A stretch of 64,000 bases of DNA from an uncultured Bacteroidales bacterium. GTDB taxonomy: Bacteria; Bacteroidota; Bacteroidia; Bacteroidales; F082. The notes under the pieces were generated by a model. It was given only the letters and a program-made list of their open reading frames with translations, was not told the DNA's origin and made no database searches. Shown one piece after another: positions 19,817 to 28,484 of the stretch (positions are counted from its first letter, which is position 1; every line of letters begins with the position of its first letter). The stretch is from positions 62,001 through 126,000 of the forward strand of contig CAMYXP010000001.1 in NCBI GenBank assembly GCA_947303085.1. Reading direction: 5' to 3'. A program made the translations under genes and the position numbers.

Positions 19817-20869
19817 TTAGTTTCTGCGGATGTCAACGTCGCCGTATCTCACCGAGATGTCAAGCGAGCCGCTCTCTCCATCGCCGTAATGTCCTCTGCC
19901 GGCGATGCTTTTCGTGTCGAAGAATCCCTTGAAGGTGATGTCGCCGTACGATGCTCTAAGGTCGTAGTCGAATGAAGCGCTGTCGTTGAGGTATAAAAGC
20001 ACATCGGAATATGCTCCCTCGATATCGATTATTGGCACCAGAGTCGACACTGTAGCGGTCAAATCGGAATATCTCATGTCGGCAGTCAGCTTGTTTTTGA
20101 GGTTTCTCACCTTAATATCTGAATAAGCCGCCTCGTTAAATGACAGTTTTTCAACATTATCGATTCTTGCATTAGAATATTTGATTTCCAGCACTCCACG
20201 ATTCAAATCAGTGATGAAAATCTTGCCGTATTTCACTTCTCCGTCGATGTAATCGCAGCTGTTGATCTTGGCGTCGCCGTAGTCGAGCCACAGACCGAGT
20301 TGATTCACTTTGTCGATATTGACATTGCCGTATTTCACCTCAATGGAGTTGTCGTCGATATTGTTGATTGTGATGTTGTTGGCTTTGAAATCGCCGTACA
20401 TCAACTCTACACTGAGCTTCGTATTGGCCTCGTCGATGGTGATGTCACCATATTTTGCCTGCAGATCCATAGCCACGTCTCTCGGCACTTTCACGTAATA
20501 TTTAATGGAAAATGTGCCATTGAAAGTCTTGTATTTATAATCGCCGAACACTGTTTTTGCAATCACTTTGTTGCCGACTTGCTCAAATTCAACATCAATT
20601 GACTTGAATTTAGCCTCGACTTTTTTGCTATCGTCGCCTTTCACAGTGATCTTTACCAAGAAATCTATTTGTTGCTGATCCCATGCGGTGATGATGAAGT
20701 CGCTGAAATTGCCTTCCATGTCAAGTGCTGAATTCTCGCTGACATCGAATGTCTTTTCTATTGTTCGGTTAGCCTCGCATCTGTAATGTGTGCTTTCGTC
20801 TCTGTGACTGTTAGCTGTTCCAACCAGTGCCATCAGGCATAATGCTGTCAAAAAAAGAATTTTTTTCAT
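19817..20869 (-). CDS. DUF4097-like beta-solenoid cell-envelope protein with repeated YGD/YSD motifs
   Basis: Signal peptide plus repeated KYGDITI, MYGDFKA, KYGNVNI, DYGDAKI, KYGKIFI, AYSDIKV, RYSDLTA, AYSDVLL, SYGDITF. Confidence 0.65.
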   Translation of the reverse strand: MKKILFLTALCLMALVGTANSHRDESTHYRCEANRTIEKTFDVSENSALDMEGNFSDFIITAWDQQQIDFLVKITVKGDDSKKVEAKFKSIDVEFEQVGNKVIAKTVFGDYKYKTFNGTFSIKYYVKVPRDVAMDLQAKYGDITIDEANTKLSVELMYGDFKANNITINNIDDNSIEVKYGNVNIDKVNQLGLWLDYGDAKINSCDYIDGEVKYGKIFITDLNRGVLEIKYSNARIDNVEKLSFNEAAYSDIKVRNLKNKLTADMRYSDLTATVSTLVPIIDIEGAYSDVLLYLNDSASFDYDLRASYGDITFKGFFDTKSIAGRGHYGDGESGSLDISVRYGDVDIRRN

Positions 20870-20873
20870 AATC

Positions 20874-21395
20874 TTATTTGTTTAATTTATCAGTTAATAA
20901 TTCTAATGTTCTCAAATTTTTGTCATAAATCTGCTCGGCGAGAGCCATCTGGCGTTCTTCCGGCATCGGTGCCATCTCTGCAAACACGTCGCCCATGTCG
21001 AGCAGGTCGTGAATCACCGCGTTGATCTGCATCTTGGTCGAGTCGTCGACGTTTTTCATCACTTCTTCGAGGTTATAGATGGCTTCGTCGACTCTGTCGT
21101 TGTACACCTTACGCATCTCAACTAATCTATTGTCAGCGGTTTGTGGCACTTGGTCGGTTATTGTGCCGGCATCGAATTTCAATCCTGTCACAATCACGAA
21201 TACCGCTACTGCCGCTGCTGCCGCTATTGTGGTCCAAGTTAACCAAAGACGCCTGTCATTCCGAGCGCCTTCGGCGCGAGGAACCTGCTGCGCTTTTTGT
21301 GTAAGCCTTTTCTCGAACCTCTCGCGGCTTCCCTCCGGCATCTTCACATCATCAAATGCCTCTCGGTTGTTTCTTATTTTTTGTTCTATATTCAT
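20874..21395 (-). CDS. Putative anti-sigma-factor-like single-pass membrane protein
   Basis: MNIEQKIRNNREAFDDVKMPEGSRERFEKRL..., one TM (WTTIAAAAAVAVFVIVTG); directly downstream of an ECF sigma gene; ATG at 21395 rather than track start. Confidence 0.6.
   Translation of the reverse strand: MNIEQKIRNNREAFDDVKMPEGSRERFEKRLTQKAQQVPRAEGARNDRRLWLTWTTIAAAAAVAVFVIVTGLKFDAGTITDQVPQTADNRLVEMRKVYNDRVDEAIYNLEEVMKNVDDSTKMQINAVIHDLLDMGDVFAEMAPMPEERQMALAEQIYDKNLRTLELLTDKLNK
21255..21291 (+). repeat. REP-like repeat, copy E, inside the anti-sigma-like CDS
   Basis: GTCATTCCGAGCGCCTTCGGCGCGAGGAACCTGCTGC. Confidence 0.8.
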
Positions 21396-21429
21396 GTTTA
21401 TTTGTTTGTTTCGTTTTATTTGTTTGGGT

Positions 21430-21495
21430 TTCCTCGCTCCGCTCGGAATGACAACCGCTGTCATTCCGAACCACGTTAGTGGTGAGGAATCTCGT
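21430..21495. repeat. REPIN-like inverted pair (copies F and G)
   Basis: TTCCTCGCTCCGCTCGGAATGAC-AACCGCT-GTCATTCCGAACCACGTTAGTGGTGAGGAATCTCG. Confidence 0.85.
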
Positions 21496-22027
21496 TGAAT
21501 TGAGCAGTTACGGTGGAGCGTAACTTCTCCAGCCCTCTCGCGTACTGCGATCTCACTGACGACTCCTTAATCCCCATTTTCTCTGCGATATCCGCGAACT
21601 CCATCCCGTCTATCAACCTCAGCGTTATCGTCAATCGGTAGCCGTCGGGCAAATTATTCAATGTCTCTTTTATTTTTTCTATCGGGAAATCTTCAAAATC
21701 GTCGTCTTCGTCTTCAATCTGATCGGCGGTGTTGTCGATTTCTTCGTAAAACGGATCTTTTCTTCGCCTCCTGAACATGTCGATGCTTTTGTTGATGGCG
21801 ATGGTCTTCACCAAAGCGACAAAGTCACGCTCAGATCCCCTGAAACTGTCAAGATTATCGAACGCCTTGAGTACCGCATCCTGAGTGATCTCTTCTGCAT
21901 CTTGGGCGTTCAGCACAATTCGGTAGGAGGCGTTGAAGACGGCATCGCAGCATAGGTCATACAACTTCATCATTGAAGGTTGGTTGCCGTTTTTTGCTCT
22001 GTCCAAAACTATGTTGAATCCTAACAT
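21476..22027 (-). CDS. ECF-type RNA polymerase sigma factor
   Basis: DAEEITQDAVLKAFDNLDSFRG; LPDGYRLTITLRLIDGMEFADIAEKMGIKESSVRSQYARGLEKLR. Confidence 0.93.
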   Translation of the reverse strand: MLGFNIVLDRAKNGNQPSMMKLYDLCCDAVFNASYRIVLNAQDAEEITQDAVLKAFDNLDSFRGSERDFVALVKTIAINKSIDMFRRRRKDPFYEEIDNTADQIEDEDDDFEDFPIEKIKETLNNLPDGYRLTITLRLIDGMEFADIAEKMGIKESSVRSQYARGLEKLRSTVTAQFNEIPHH

Positions 22028-22089
22028 TTCGTCCGTTTTACACCTCTATAACGAAAGGAATTTGTTTTTGCTGCATCAAAAAATTAAAA

Positions 22090-22767
22090 TTATTCATTTT
22101 CCATCGCAAAAAGTGCCGCACGATTTAAAAACGAGTTGAAATCATAGCACGAGCGGAACTCTTCGACGACCCATTCCACCAGGTGGTCGGAATAAATCAT
22201 GTCGTCGGAAATTGGCTGATATAAGCAGAAGTCCTTGAGTTTCAAATACTCAGCGTATGGATGGTCGATAGGATAATCTTTCGGCACCTTTTTCAATTTG
22301 GAAGAGAAATCCATCGAGAAATTTTTCGCTTTTTTCAAAGCTTTCACAAACTCATCGCCTTTTGTGCTGATATCCTCGCGCACGCTCTTGGTGATAAACG
22401 GCTCGCACATATACATGCCCGGATACAGTCCGTGATGCCCGAGATATTCAGCTCCTTCGCCCTCAACGTGGAAATAATAGCCTGCCAATCCCGATTTTTT
22501 GCCGTTCGGACAGATAAACAAGCCGAAATGACGCTTGTAAGGACTCTTGTCGGGCGAGAAACGTGTGTCGCGGTAGAAGCGGTAAGTGCAGTCTTTCAAG
22601 GTCAATCCGCGTGTCAATGGGTCGAATTTTTGTACACCTATTAATATCTGCTCCGCGATGGCGTTGAACTTGTTCTGCGCGTTGGTATACATGTCTTTAT
22701 GCTGCTGAAACCAAGGTTTGTTGTTGTTTTCAACAATGAGGTTGAGGAATTCAAGTATCTCTTTCAT
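22090..22767 (-). CDS. DUF2461 domain-containing protein
   Basis: EILEFLNLIVENNNKPWFQQHKDMY; DTRFSPDKSPYKRHFGLFI. Confidence 0.85.
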   Translation of the reverse strand: MKEILEFLNLIVENNNKPWFQQHKDMYTNAQNKFNAIAEQILIGVQKFDPLTRGLTLKDCTYRFYRDTRFSPDKSPYKRHFGLFICPNGKKSGLAGYYFHVEGEGAEYLGHHGLYPGMYMCEPFITKSVREDISTKGDEFVKALKKAKNFSMDFSSKLKKVPKDYPIDHPYAEYLKLKDFCLYQPISDDMIYSDHLVEWVVEEFRSCYDFNSFLNRAALFAMENE

Positions 22768-22850
22768 GGATTTTTTTTGCAAAAATAGCAATTAATTCAA
22801 ATATTTTTATTATCTTTGCAAATTGCAAACTATTTTTAACTTTAAAGCAA

Positions 22851-23267
22851 ATGGAAAAGCATGAACTCTCAAAGGATGAGATCATTGGATTAATTGCGGA
22901 ATTTAAGTCAGAGGTAAGGAAAAATCAAGCTAAAATTGACTTTTATAACGAAAAAATTGAAGAGCTTACAAAGATTTTAGGGGAAAATCATGTAACTAAA
23001 GGCAAAAAAGATGAAAAGACCCGTAAACCTTACCCATTGTCAAAATGGGATAATGTCGTTCTTGAGGTGATCAAAGAGAATGGCAAACCTACGACAAGCA
23101 AGGAAATTTACGACAAAGCCATGGTCAAAGCGGCCGAGAAAGGCATAGCGATGGATGCGTCGAAGATGAAATCGAAAATCAATCAGTGCCTGGTGAAACT
23201 CTCAGGTCGTCGCAACGATTTGAAGAAGATTAGATATGGCGGTAGGGGCTTTGCTTACAGCCTATAA
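22851..23267 (+). CDS. Small coiled-coil plus winged-helix (HARE-HTH-like?) protein, uncharacterised
   Basis: Heptad-rich N-terminus; C-terminal WDNVVLEVIKENGKPTTSKEIYDKAMVKAAEKG...GRGFAYSL; TATCTTTG promoter upstream. Confidence 0.6.
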   Translation: MEKHELSKDEIIGLIAEFKSEVRKNQAKIDFYNEKIEELTKILGENHVTKGKKDEKTRKPYPLSKWDNVVLEVIKENGKPTTSKEIYDKAMVKAAEKGIAMDASKMKSKINQCLVKLSGRRNDLKKIRYGGRGFAYSL

Positions 23268-23891
23268 CCCTTCTTTCTTCATTTGATTTAACTGCATCCT
23301 GATGCGGCTCGCCATGATGTCGATGGCTACTTGGTTGCTGCCGCCCTGCGGGATGATGATGTCGGCCAGACGTTTTGTCGGCTCGATAAACTGGTTGTGC
23401 ATCGGCTTCACGAAGGTCTCGTAGTGACGCAGCACATCAGAAACTGTCCTTCCGCGTTCCTCAATGTCGCGCTTGATGATACGCATCAGTCTGTCGTCGC
23501 CGTCGGTATCGACAAAAATCTTTATGTCGAGGCGTTTTACCAGCTCCGGACATGTCATGATAAGGATGCCTTCCACGATGACGACCTCCGTCGGCTTCAC
23601 CGGGATGACTTCCTTCGAACGGGCGCAAGTCACGTAGGTGTAAATAGGCATCGGGATGGTCTCGCCGTTTTTCAGCATGTCGAGATGTTTCACCAACAGA
23701 TCCCACTCGATGGCATCAGGATGGTCGAAATTGATCTCCTTCTTTGCCTCTGGCGAGAGACTGCCGTTGTCCCAATAATAGGCGTCTTGCGACACCACGC
23801 TGATTGAGTCTTCAGGAAGCGCCTCAATCAATTTCTTAACCACTGTTGTCTTGCCGGATCCTGAACCGCCGGCGATACCGATTAATAACAT
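23262..23891 (-). CDS. udk: Uridine kinase
   Basis: LIGIAGGSGSGKTTVVKKL; FDHPDAIEWDLL; RIIKRDIEERGRTVSDVLRHYETFVKPMHNQFIEPTK. Confidence 0.95.
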   Translation of the reverse strand: MLLIGIAGGSGSGKTTVVKKLIEALPEDSISVVSQDAYYWDNGSLSPEAKKEINFDHPDAIEWDLLVKHLDMLKNGETIPMPIYTYVTCARSKEVIPVKPTEVVIVEGILIMTCPELVKRLDIKIFVDTDGDDRLMRIIKRDIEERGRTVSDVLRHYETFVKPMHNQFIEPTKRLADIIIPQGGSNQVAIDIMASRIRMQLNQMKKEGL

Positions 23892-23916
23892 AAAATATTG
23901 TTTTTCCTATAAAAAA

Positions 23917-23948
23917 ATGTAAGGGCGAATCATCATTCGCCCTTACAT
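23917..23948. repeat. Palindromic repeat (14-bp perfect stem), family also at 60182
   Basis: ATGTAAGGGCGAAT-CATC-ATTCGCCCTTACAT. Confidence 0.85.
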
Positions 23949-23957
23949 ATAATCGTT

Positions 23958-25568
23958 TTATATTCCAATGAAACTCATCAAAATACCAGCTGCCACTGCC
24001 GAGCCGATAACACCGGCAACGTTAGGTGCCATGGCGTGCATGAGGAGGTGGTTCGATGGGTCGTATTTCTGACCTTCGACCTCGGAAACACGGGCTGCGT
24101 CAGGCACTGCCGACACACCGGCGTTACCGATGAGAGGGTTGATCTTGTTGCCTTCCTTGCAGAAGAGGTTCATCAACTTGGCACCGCACACGCCACCGAA
24201 TGTTGCGACAGCAAATGAGCAGGCACCCAAAGCGAATATGATGAGTGAGTCGACTGTCAGGAACACGTCAGCCTGTGTTGAAGCACCGACGGTCAAACCT
24301 AACAGGATGGTCACGATGTCGATGAGCGGGTTGGCTGCTGTGTTGGCCAAACGTTTTGTCACACCGCTCTCTTTCAACAGGTTACCGAAGAACAGCATGC
24401 CGAGCAACGGAAGTGCTGAAGGGCTGATGAAAGTGGTGAGCAACAGACCTACGATAGGGAAGATGACCTTTTCTGTCTTGCCAACCATACGAGGCTCTCT
24501 CATCTTGATAAGACGTTCTTCCTTGGTGGTGAGCAAACGCATGATAGGCGGCTGGATAACAGGCACCAAGGCCATGTATGAGTAAGCCGCGATAGCGATT
24601 GCGCCGAGGAGGTGCGGAGCCATCTTTGTTGAGATGAAGATAGCGGTAGGACCGTCAGCACCACCGATGATACCGATAGCTGCTGCCTCGTGTGGGTCGA
24701 AGCCCAAAGCACGGGCGCTGATGAAGGTGATGAACACGCCGAGCTGAGCGGCGGCACCAAGAATCATCAGACGTGGCTGTGAAATCAGTGATGAGAAGTC
24801 GGTCATAGCACCGATGCCCAAGAAGATCAATGGAGGATAGATACCCTGACGAACACCGAAATACAGGTAGTTCAACACTGAGCCTTTCTGATAGACACCG
24901 GTCTGGATGTTCATGTTGAACACCTGGCTGATGAGGCTGTCGAAGAACTTGGCAGTGTTAGGTGCTGTTGGGTCCATGCCTGCTGGCAGGAACGCCTGCA
25001 GCTGTTCAGGTGTCATGCTGTGGAAATGATCCAAAGCCTGCTGGCACGTCATTGTTGCATCAGCAGCTTGTCCGGAGTACAATCCGACAATGAATTTCTG
25101 CGCCTCTGTGAGGTCAAAGCCTAAGTTTCCTTGAATCTCAATCTTCGACAATGCTGCCAAAGCGCCTTGAAGATCAAAGGTATACGAGTCTTGGATAAAC
25201 GGGATGTTACCCACTATGATACCCACTCCGATAGGGATGAGCAGCATAGGCTCGAAGTCGTATTTGACTGCGAGGAAGATAAACACGAAGGCCACCAGAA
25301 TCATGATGAGGTTGCCTCGTGTGCAGTTACGGAATCCGGTGAACTGCCAGAACGAATACATACCGTCGCCGATGGCTTCTCCGGCCGAGAGTGACTGTAT
25401 CTCAGCGTCTTGAGCGTCCATCGCGAGCTCTGTCACTTCCTGCGGTGCGCTGAACACGTGTTCAGCCATCACAGGGCTTGATGTCATGATGCCGTGAAGC
25501 ACGAGTAGGATGGCTATCAAGGCGACGATGAGCAGAGCCTTCTTTTTAACGTTGAATCTCTTCTTCAT
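23958..25568 (-). CDS. mmdB: Na+-translocating decarboxylase beta subunit (OadB/MmdB family)
   Basis: FLGIGAMTDFSSLISQPRLMILGAAAQLGVF; IGIIGGADGPTAIF; GNAGVSAVPDAARVS. Confidence 0.93.
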   Translation of the reverse strand: MKKRFNVKKKALLIVALIAILLVLHGIMTSSPVMAEHVFSAPQEVTELAMDAQDAEIQSLSAGEAIGDGMYSFWQFTGFRNCTRGNLIMILVAFVFIFLAVKYDFEPMLLIPIGVGIIVGNIPFIQDSYTFDLQGALAALSKIEIQGNLGFDLTEAQKFIVGLYSGQAADATMTCQQALDHFHSMTPEQLQAFLPAGMDPTAPNTAKFFDSLISQVFNMNIQTGVYQKGSVLNYLYFGVRQGIYPPLIFLGIGAMTDFSSLISQPRLMILGAAAQLGVFITFISARALGFDPHEAAAIGIIGGADGPTAIFISTKMAPHLLGAIAIAAYSYMALVPVIQPPIMRLLTTKEERLIKMREPRMVGKTEKVIFPIVGLLLTTFISPSALPLLGMLFFGNLLKESGVTKRLANTAANPLIDIVTILLGLTVGASTQADVFLTVDSLIIFALGACSFAVATFGGVCGAKLMNLFCKEGNKINPLIGNAGVSAVPDAARVSEVEGQKYDPSNHLLMHAMAPNVAGVIGSAVAAGILMSFIGI

Positions 25569-25570
25569 AA

Positions 25571-26008
25571 TCAGCCAATTACAAATAAAACAGCGCCTTG
25601 CAGAATGTTGTCGCCAACTCTGACTTTAATTTCCTTGATTGTTCCGTCAACTTCGGCGAGGAAGTTGTTTTCCATCTTCATGGCTTCGTACATCATGAGT
25701 TTGTCGCCGCGTTTCACGACGTCGCCCACGTTGACGTAGATCTGCATGACGGTACCCGGAAGCGGTGCCAATGACTTGTAGCCGTCGGCTGGTGTCGATG
25801 TGGCTGGAGCTGCCTCTTGTTTAGGAGCTGCTGCCGGTTTCGGAGCCTGACGTTTAGGTGCGACGAATGTCGGGACCTCTTCCTCTTCACGCTGGACTTT
25901 TACATTATATTGAGTGCCGTCGACAATCACTTCGGCGTTTTCGCCTTCGTAATTCTTCACTTCGACTTCGTACTCTTTTCCGTTGACTGTGAATTTAAAT
26001 TTCTTCAT
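25571..26008 (-). CDS. mmdC: Biotin/lipoyl carrier subunit of Na+-translocating decarboxylase
   Basis: PLPGTVMQIYVNVGDVVKRGDKLMMYEAMKMENNFLAEVDG biotinyl domain with Ala/Pro-rich linker. Confidence 0.92.
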   Translation of the reverse strand: MKKFKFTVNGKEYEVEVKNYEGENAEVIVDGTQYNVKVQREEEEVPTFVAPKRQAPKPAAAPKQEAAPATSTPADGYKSLAPLPGTVMQIYVNVGDVVKRGDKLMMYEAMKMENNFLAEVDGTIKEIKVRVGDNILQGAVLFVIG

Positions 26009-26011
26009 TGC

Positions 26012-26398
26012 TTAGTAATTTCTTCTGTTTAAACCATTTAATCCGTAAATCTTCGAGCTCCATGGAGAATAACGGCGCTCAACTCTCTGAATGGTCACAA
26101 AGCCTGACTCCTCATCGTGCACGTCTTTCGACAATGCCAATGCGAGTCCGATGACCACCGCGAGTTCATCGTCGATCTTCCAGCCCGCTGCTGTTGAAGT
26201 CTTAGGAGCCTCAGCGACCTTCTTCTCTTTCTTGGCTTTCTTGAAGTCGTGGTTCACGAGCTTTGAGAATCCTGTGAAGATGCAGAAAAGGACTACCAAT
26301 GCTGTAATCACGATGAGGAAACCACCAACGGTGACAACCCAATCGTGAGTGGCGATAGGCTCTCTAACAGCTGATAACAATATCATTAACATATTCAT
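26012..26398 (-). CDS. mmdD: OadG-family decarboxylase delta/gamma subunit
   Basis: Single N-terminal TM, position between mmdC and mmdA, ELAVVIGLALALSKDVHDEESGFVTIQR. Confidence 0.75.
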   Translation of the reverse strand: MNMLMILLSAVREPIATHDWVVTVGGFLIVITALVVLFCIFTGFSKLVNHDFKKAKKEKKVAEAPKTSTAAGWKIDDELAVVIGLALALSKDVHDEESGFVTIQRVERRYSPWSSKIYGLNGLNRRNY

Positions 26399-26400
26399 AT

Positions 26401-26436
26401 TCTCAATTTTTAATTTTCAATTGTCAATTAAAACTA
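26401..26436 (-). repeat. Degenerate period-7 array adjoining mmdA stop
   Basis: TCAATTT TTAATTT TCAATTG TCAATTA at exact 7-bp spacing from 26403. Confidence 0.75.
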
Positions 26437-27993
26437 CAATGGAATATTGCAATGTTTCTTAGGTGGGTTGGTGTCTTTCTTTGTCTCAAGTGCCTGCAAA
26501 GCTCTGATGACGCGGAAACGTGTGTTGCGTGGCTCGATGACATCGTCGATGTAGCCGTATTTCGCTGAGTCGTAAGGATTGGCGAACTTGTCGCGGTATT
26601 CCTTTTCTTTCTTTGCGATGAACTCGGTCTTTTCTTCAACGTTCTCGATGCCAGCGATCTCTTTACCGTTGAGGATCTCGACAGCTCCTGAAGGACCCAT
26701 GACGGCGATTTCTGCTGTTGGCCATGCGTAGTTGATGTCAGCGCGGAGCTGCTTGCAACCCATGACGAGGTGCGAGCCTCCGTATGACTTGCGGATTGTG
26801 ATGGTGACCTTTGGCACTGTAGCCTCGCCGTAAGCGAACAGCATCTTGGCGCCGTGGGTGATGACACCGCCGTATTCTTGCACTGTGCCAGGCAAGAAGC
26901 CAGGGACGTCGACCAATGTCACGATCGGGATGTTGAAGGCGTCGCAGAAGCGGACGAAACGTGCACCCTTACGTGATGAGTTGATGTCTAGCACACCAGC
27001 GAGGAATGCCGGGTTGTTGGCGACGATACCGACAGGTTTGCCGTCGAAACGTGCGAAACCGACGATGAGGTTCTTTGCGAAGTCTTTTGCGACCTCGAGG
27101 AACTCGCCGTTATCCACGATGGCGTGGATGATGTGCTTCATATCGTATGGCTTGTTCGGGTTGTCAGGGATGATGGCGTTGAGTGAGTCTTCCTTACGGT
27201 CGATAGGGTCGTTGCACTCAATGCGCGGAGCCTCTTCGAGGTTGTTCTGTGGCAAGTAAGAGATGAGGTCGCGGATGAGCTGCAAGCCTTCTTCTTCTGT
27301 CTTTGCCATAAACTGGCTCACGCCTGATTTCTCGTTGTGTACCAAAGCGCCGCCGAGCTGGTCAACGCTGACGTCTTCTCCTGTCACTGTCTTCACTACC
27401 TTAGGGCCGGTGAGGAACATATAGCTGTTCTGCTCGGTCATGAGGATGAAGTCGGTCAATGCCGGTGAGTAAACTGCGCCGCCTGCGCAAGGACCGAAGA
27501 TAGCGCTGATCTGTGGCACCACGCCCGATGCGTTGATATTACGCTGGAAAATCTCAGCGAAACCTGCCAATGAGCGTGAACCTTCCTGGATACGTGCGCC
27601 GCCTGAGTCGTTGATGCCGATGATAGGAGCTCCGACCTTCATGGCCTGATCCATCACCTTGCATATCTTCTTCGACATGGTCTCTGAAAGAGAACCGCCG
27701 AGCACTGTGAAGTCCTGTGAATAGACATAAACGAGACGTCCGTCGATGGTGCCGTAGCCTGTCACGACGCCGTCGCCGAGATACACCTGCTTCTCCAGAC
27801 CGAAGTCGGTGGTGCGGTGTGTGAGGAACATGTCGAACTCCTCGAAGCTACCCTCGTCGAGCAACATGGCGATGCGCTCACGAGCGGTGTACTTTCCTTT
27901 TTCATGTTGTTTAGCGATACCTTTCTCACCGCCACCCAGACGTGCGAGAGCGCGCTTGTCTAACAACTCCTGAATTTTCTGTTCGATTAACAT
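26434..27993 (-). CDS. mmdA: Methylmalonyl-CoA decarboxylase / propionyl-CoA carboxylase carboxyltransferase subunit
   Basis: GGGEKGIAKQHEKGKYTARERIAMLLDEGSFEEFD; INDSGGARIQEG; FGPCAGGAVYSPALTDF; KSYGGSHLVMGCKQL. Confidence 0.95.
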   Translation of the reverse strand: MLIEQKIQELLDKRALARLGGGEKGIAKQHEKGKYTARERIAMLLDEGSFEEFDMFLTHRTTDFGLEKQVYLGDGVVTGYGTIDGRLVYVYSQDFTVLGGSLSETMSKKICKVMDQAMKVGAPIIGINDSGGARIQEGSRSLAGFAEIFQRNINASGVVPQISAIFGPCAGGAVYSPALTDFILMTEQNSYMFLTGPKVVKTVTGEDVSVDQLGGALVHNEKSGVSQFMAKTEEEGLQLIRDLISYLPQNNLEEAPRIECNDPIDRKEDSLNAIIPDNPNKPYDMKHIIHAIVDNGEFLEVAKDFAKNLIVGFARFDGKPVGIVANNPAFLAGVLDINSSRKGARFVRFCDAFNIPIVTLVDVPGFLPGTVQEYGGVITHGAKMLFAYGEATVPKVTITIRKSYGGSHLVMGCKQLRADINYAWPTAEIAVMGPSGAVEILNGKEIAGIENVEEKTEFIAKKEKEYRDKFANPYDSAKYGYIDDVIEPRNTRFRVIRALQALETKKDTNPPKKHCNIPL

Positions 27994-28008
27994 TGTATAT
28001 GATTTTTA

Positions 28009-28425
28009 TTATTTGTTTTTATTTTCGCAAAGTTCTGTGAGGACACCGGCTGTTGATTTCGGGTGCAGGAAAGCGATTGTCAAGCCTTCAGCGCCGCCGC
28101 GTGGTGTCTCGTCGATGAGGCGGAAACCGTTCGCTTTGGCGTCAGCTAATTGATGTTCAATGCCTTCCACTGCAAATGCGATGTGATGCATGCCGCCCTT
28201 GCCGTTGTTTCTCTCGATGAAAGCAGCGATAGTGCTCTCAGGTGATGTTGGCTCGAGAAGCTCAATCTTGGTCTGGCCGACTTTGAAGAAAGCGGTCTTA
28301 ACCTTCTGATCCTTGACTTCTTCGATGGCATAGCATTTTGTTCCGAGCATTTTCTCGAAAACTGGAATCGACTCGTCTAAGCTTGTGACAGCAATTCCAA
28401 TGTGTTCAATATGGGTTGGATTCAT
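28009..28425 (-). CDS. mce: Methylmalonyl-CoA epimerase
   Basis: IEHIGIAVTSLDESIPVFEKMLG; KGGMHHIAFAVEGI; VLTELCE. Confidence 0.95.
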   Translation of the reverse strand: MNPTHIEHIGIAVTSLDESIPVFEKMLGTKCYAIEEVKDQKVKTAFFKVGQTKIELLEPTSPESTIAAFIERNNGKGGMHHIAFAVEGIEHQLADAKANGFRLIDETPRGGAEGLTIAFLHPKSTAGVLTELCENKNK

Positions 28426-28484
28426 AATAAAATAACGTTATTTAATTTTTAAACTCGAATTCGGTGCAAAGATAAGAAAAATAC

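Noticed and set aside
21396-21464. N-terminal extension MTAVVIPSGARKPKQIKRNKQIN of the anti-sigma-like ORF
   Set aside because: It is translation of REP-like copy F; MNIEQK at 21395 is the plausible start.
26401-26436. Plain AT-rich spacer
   Set aside because: Not accepted as plain spacer because four units fall at exact 7-bp spacing, but it is the weakest-composition member, so it is kept only as a lower-confidence repeat.
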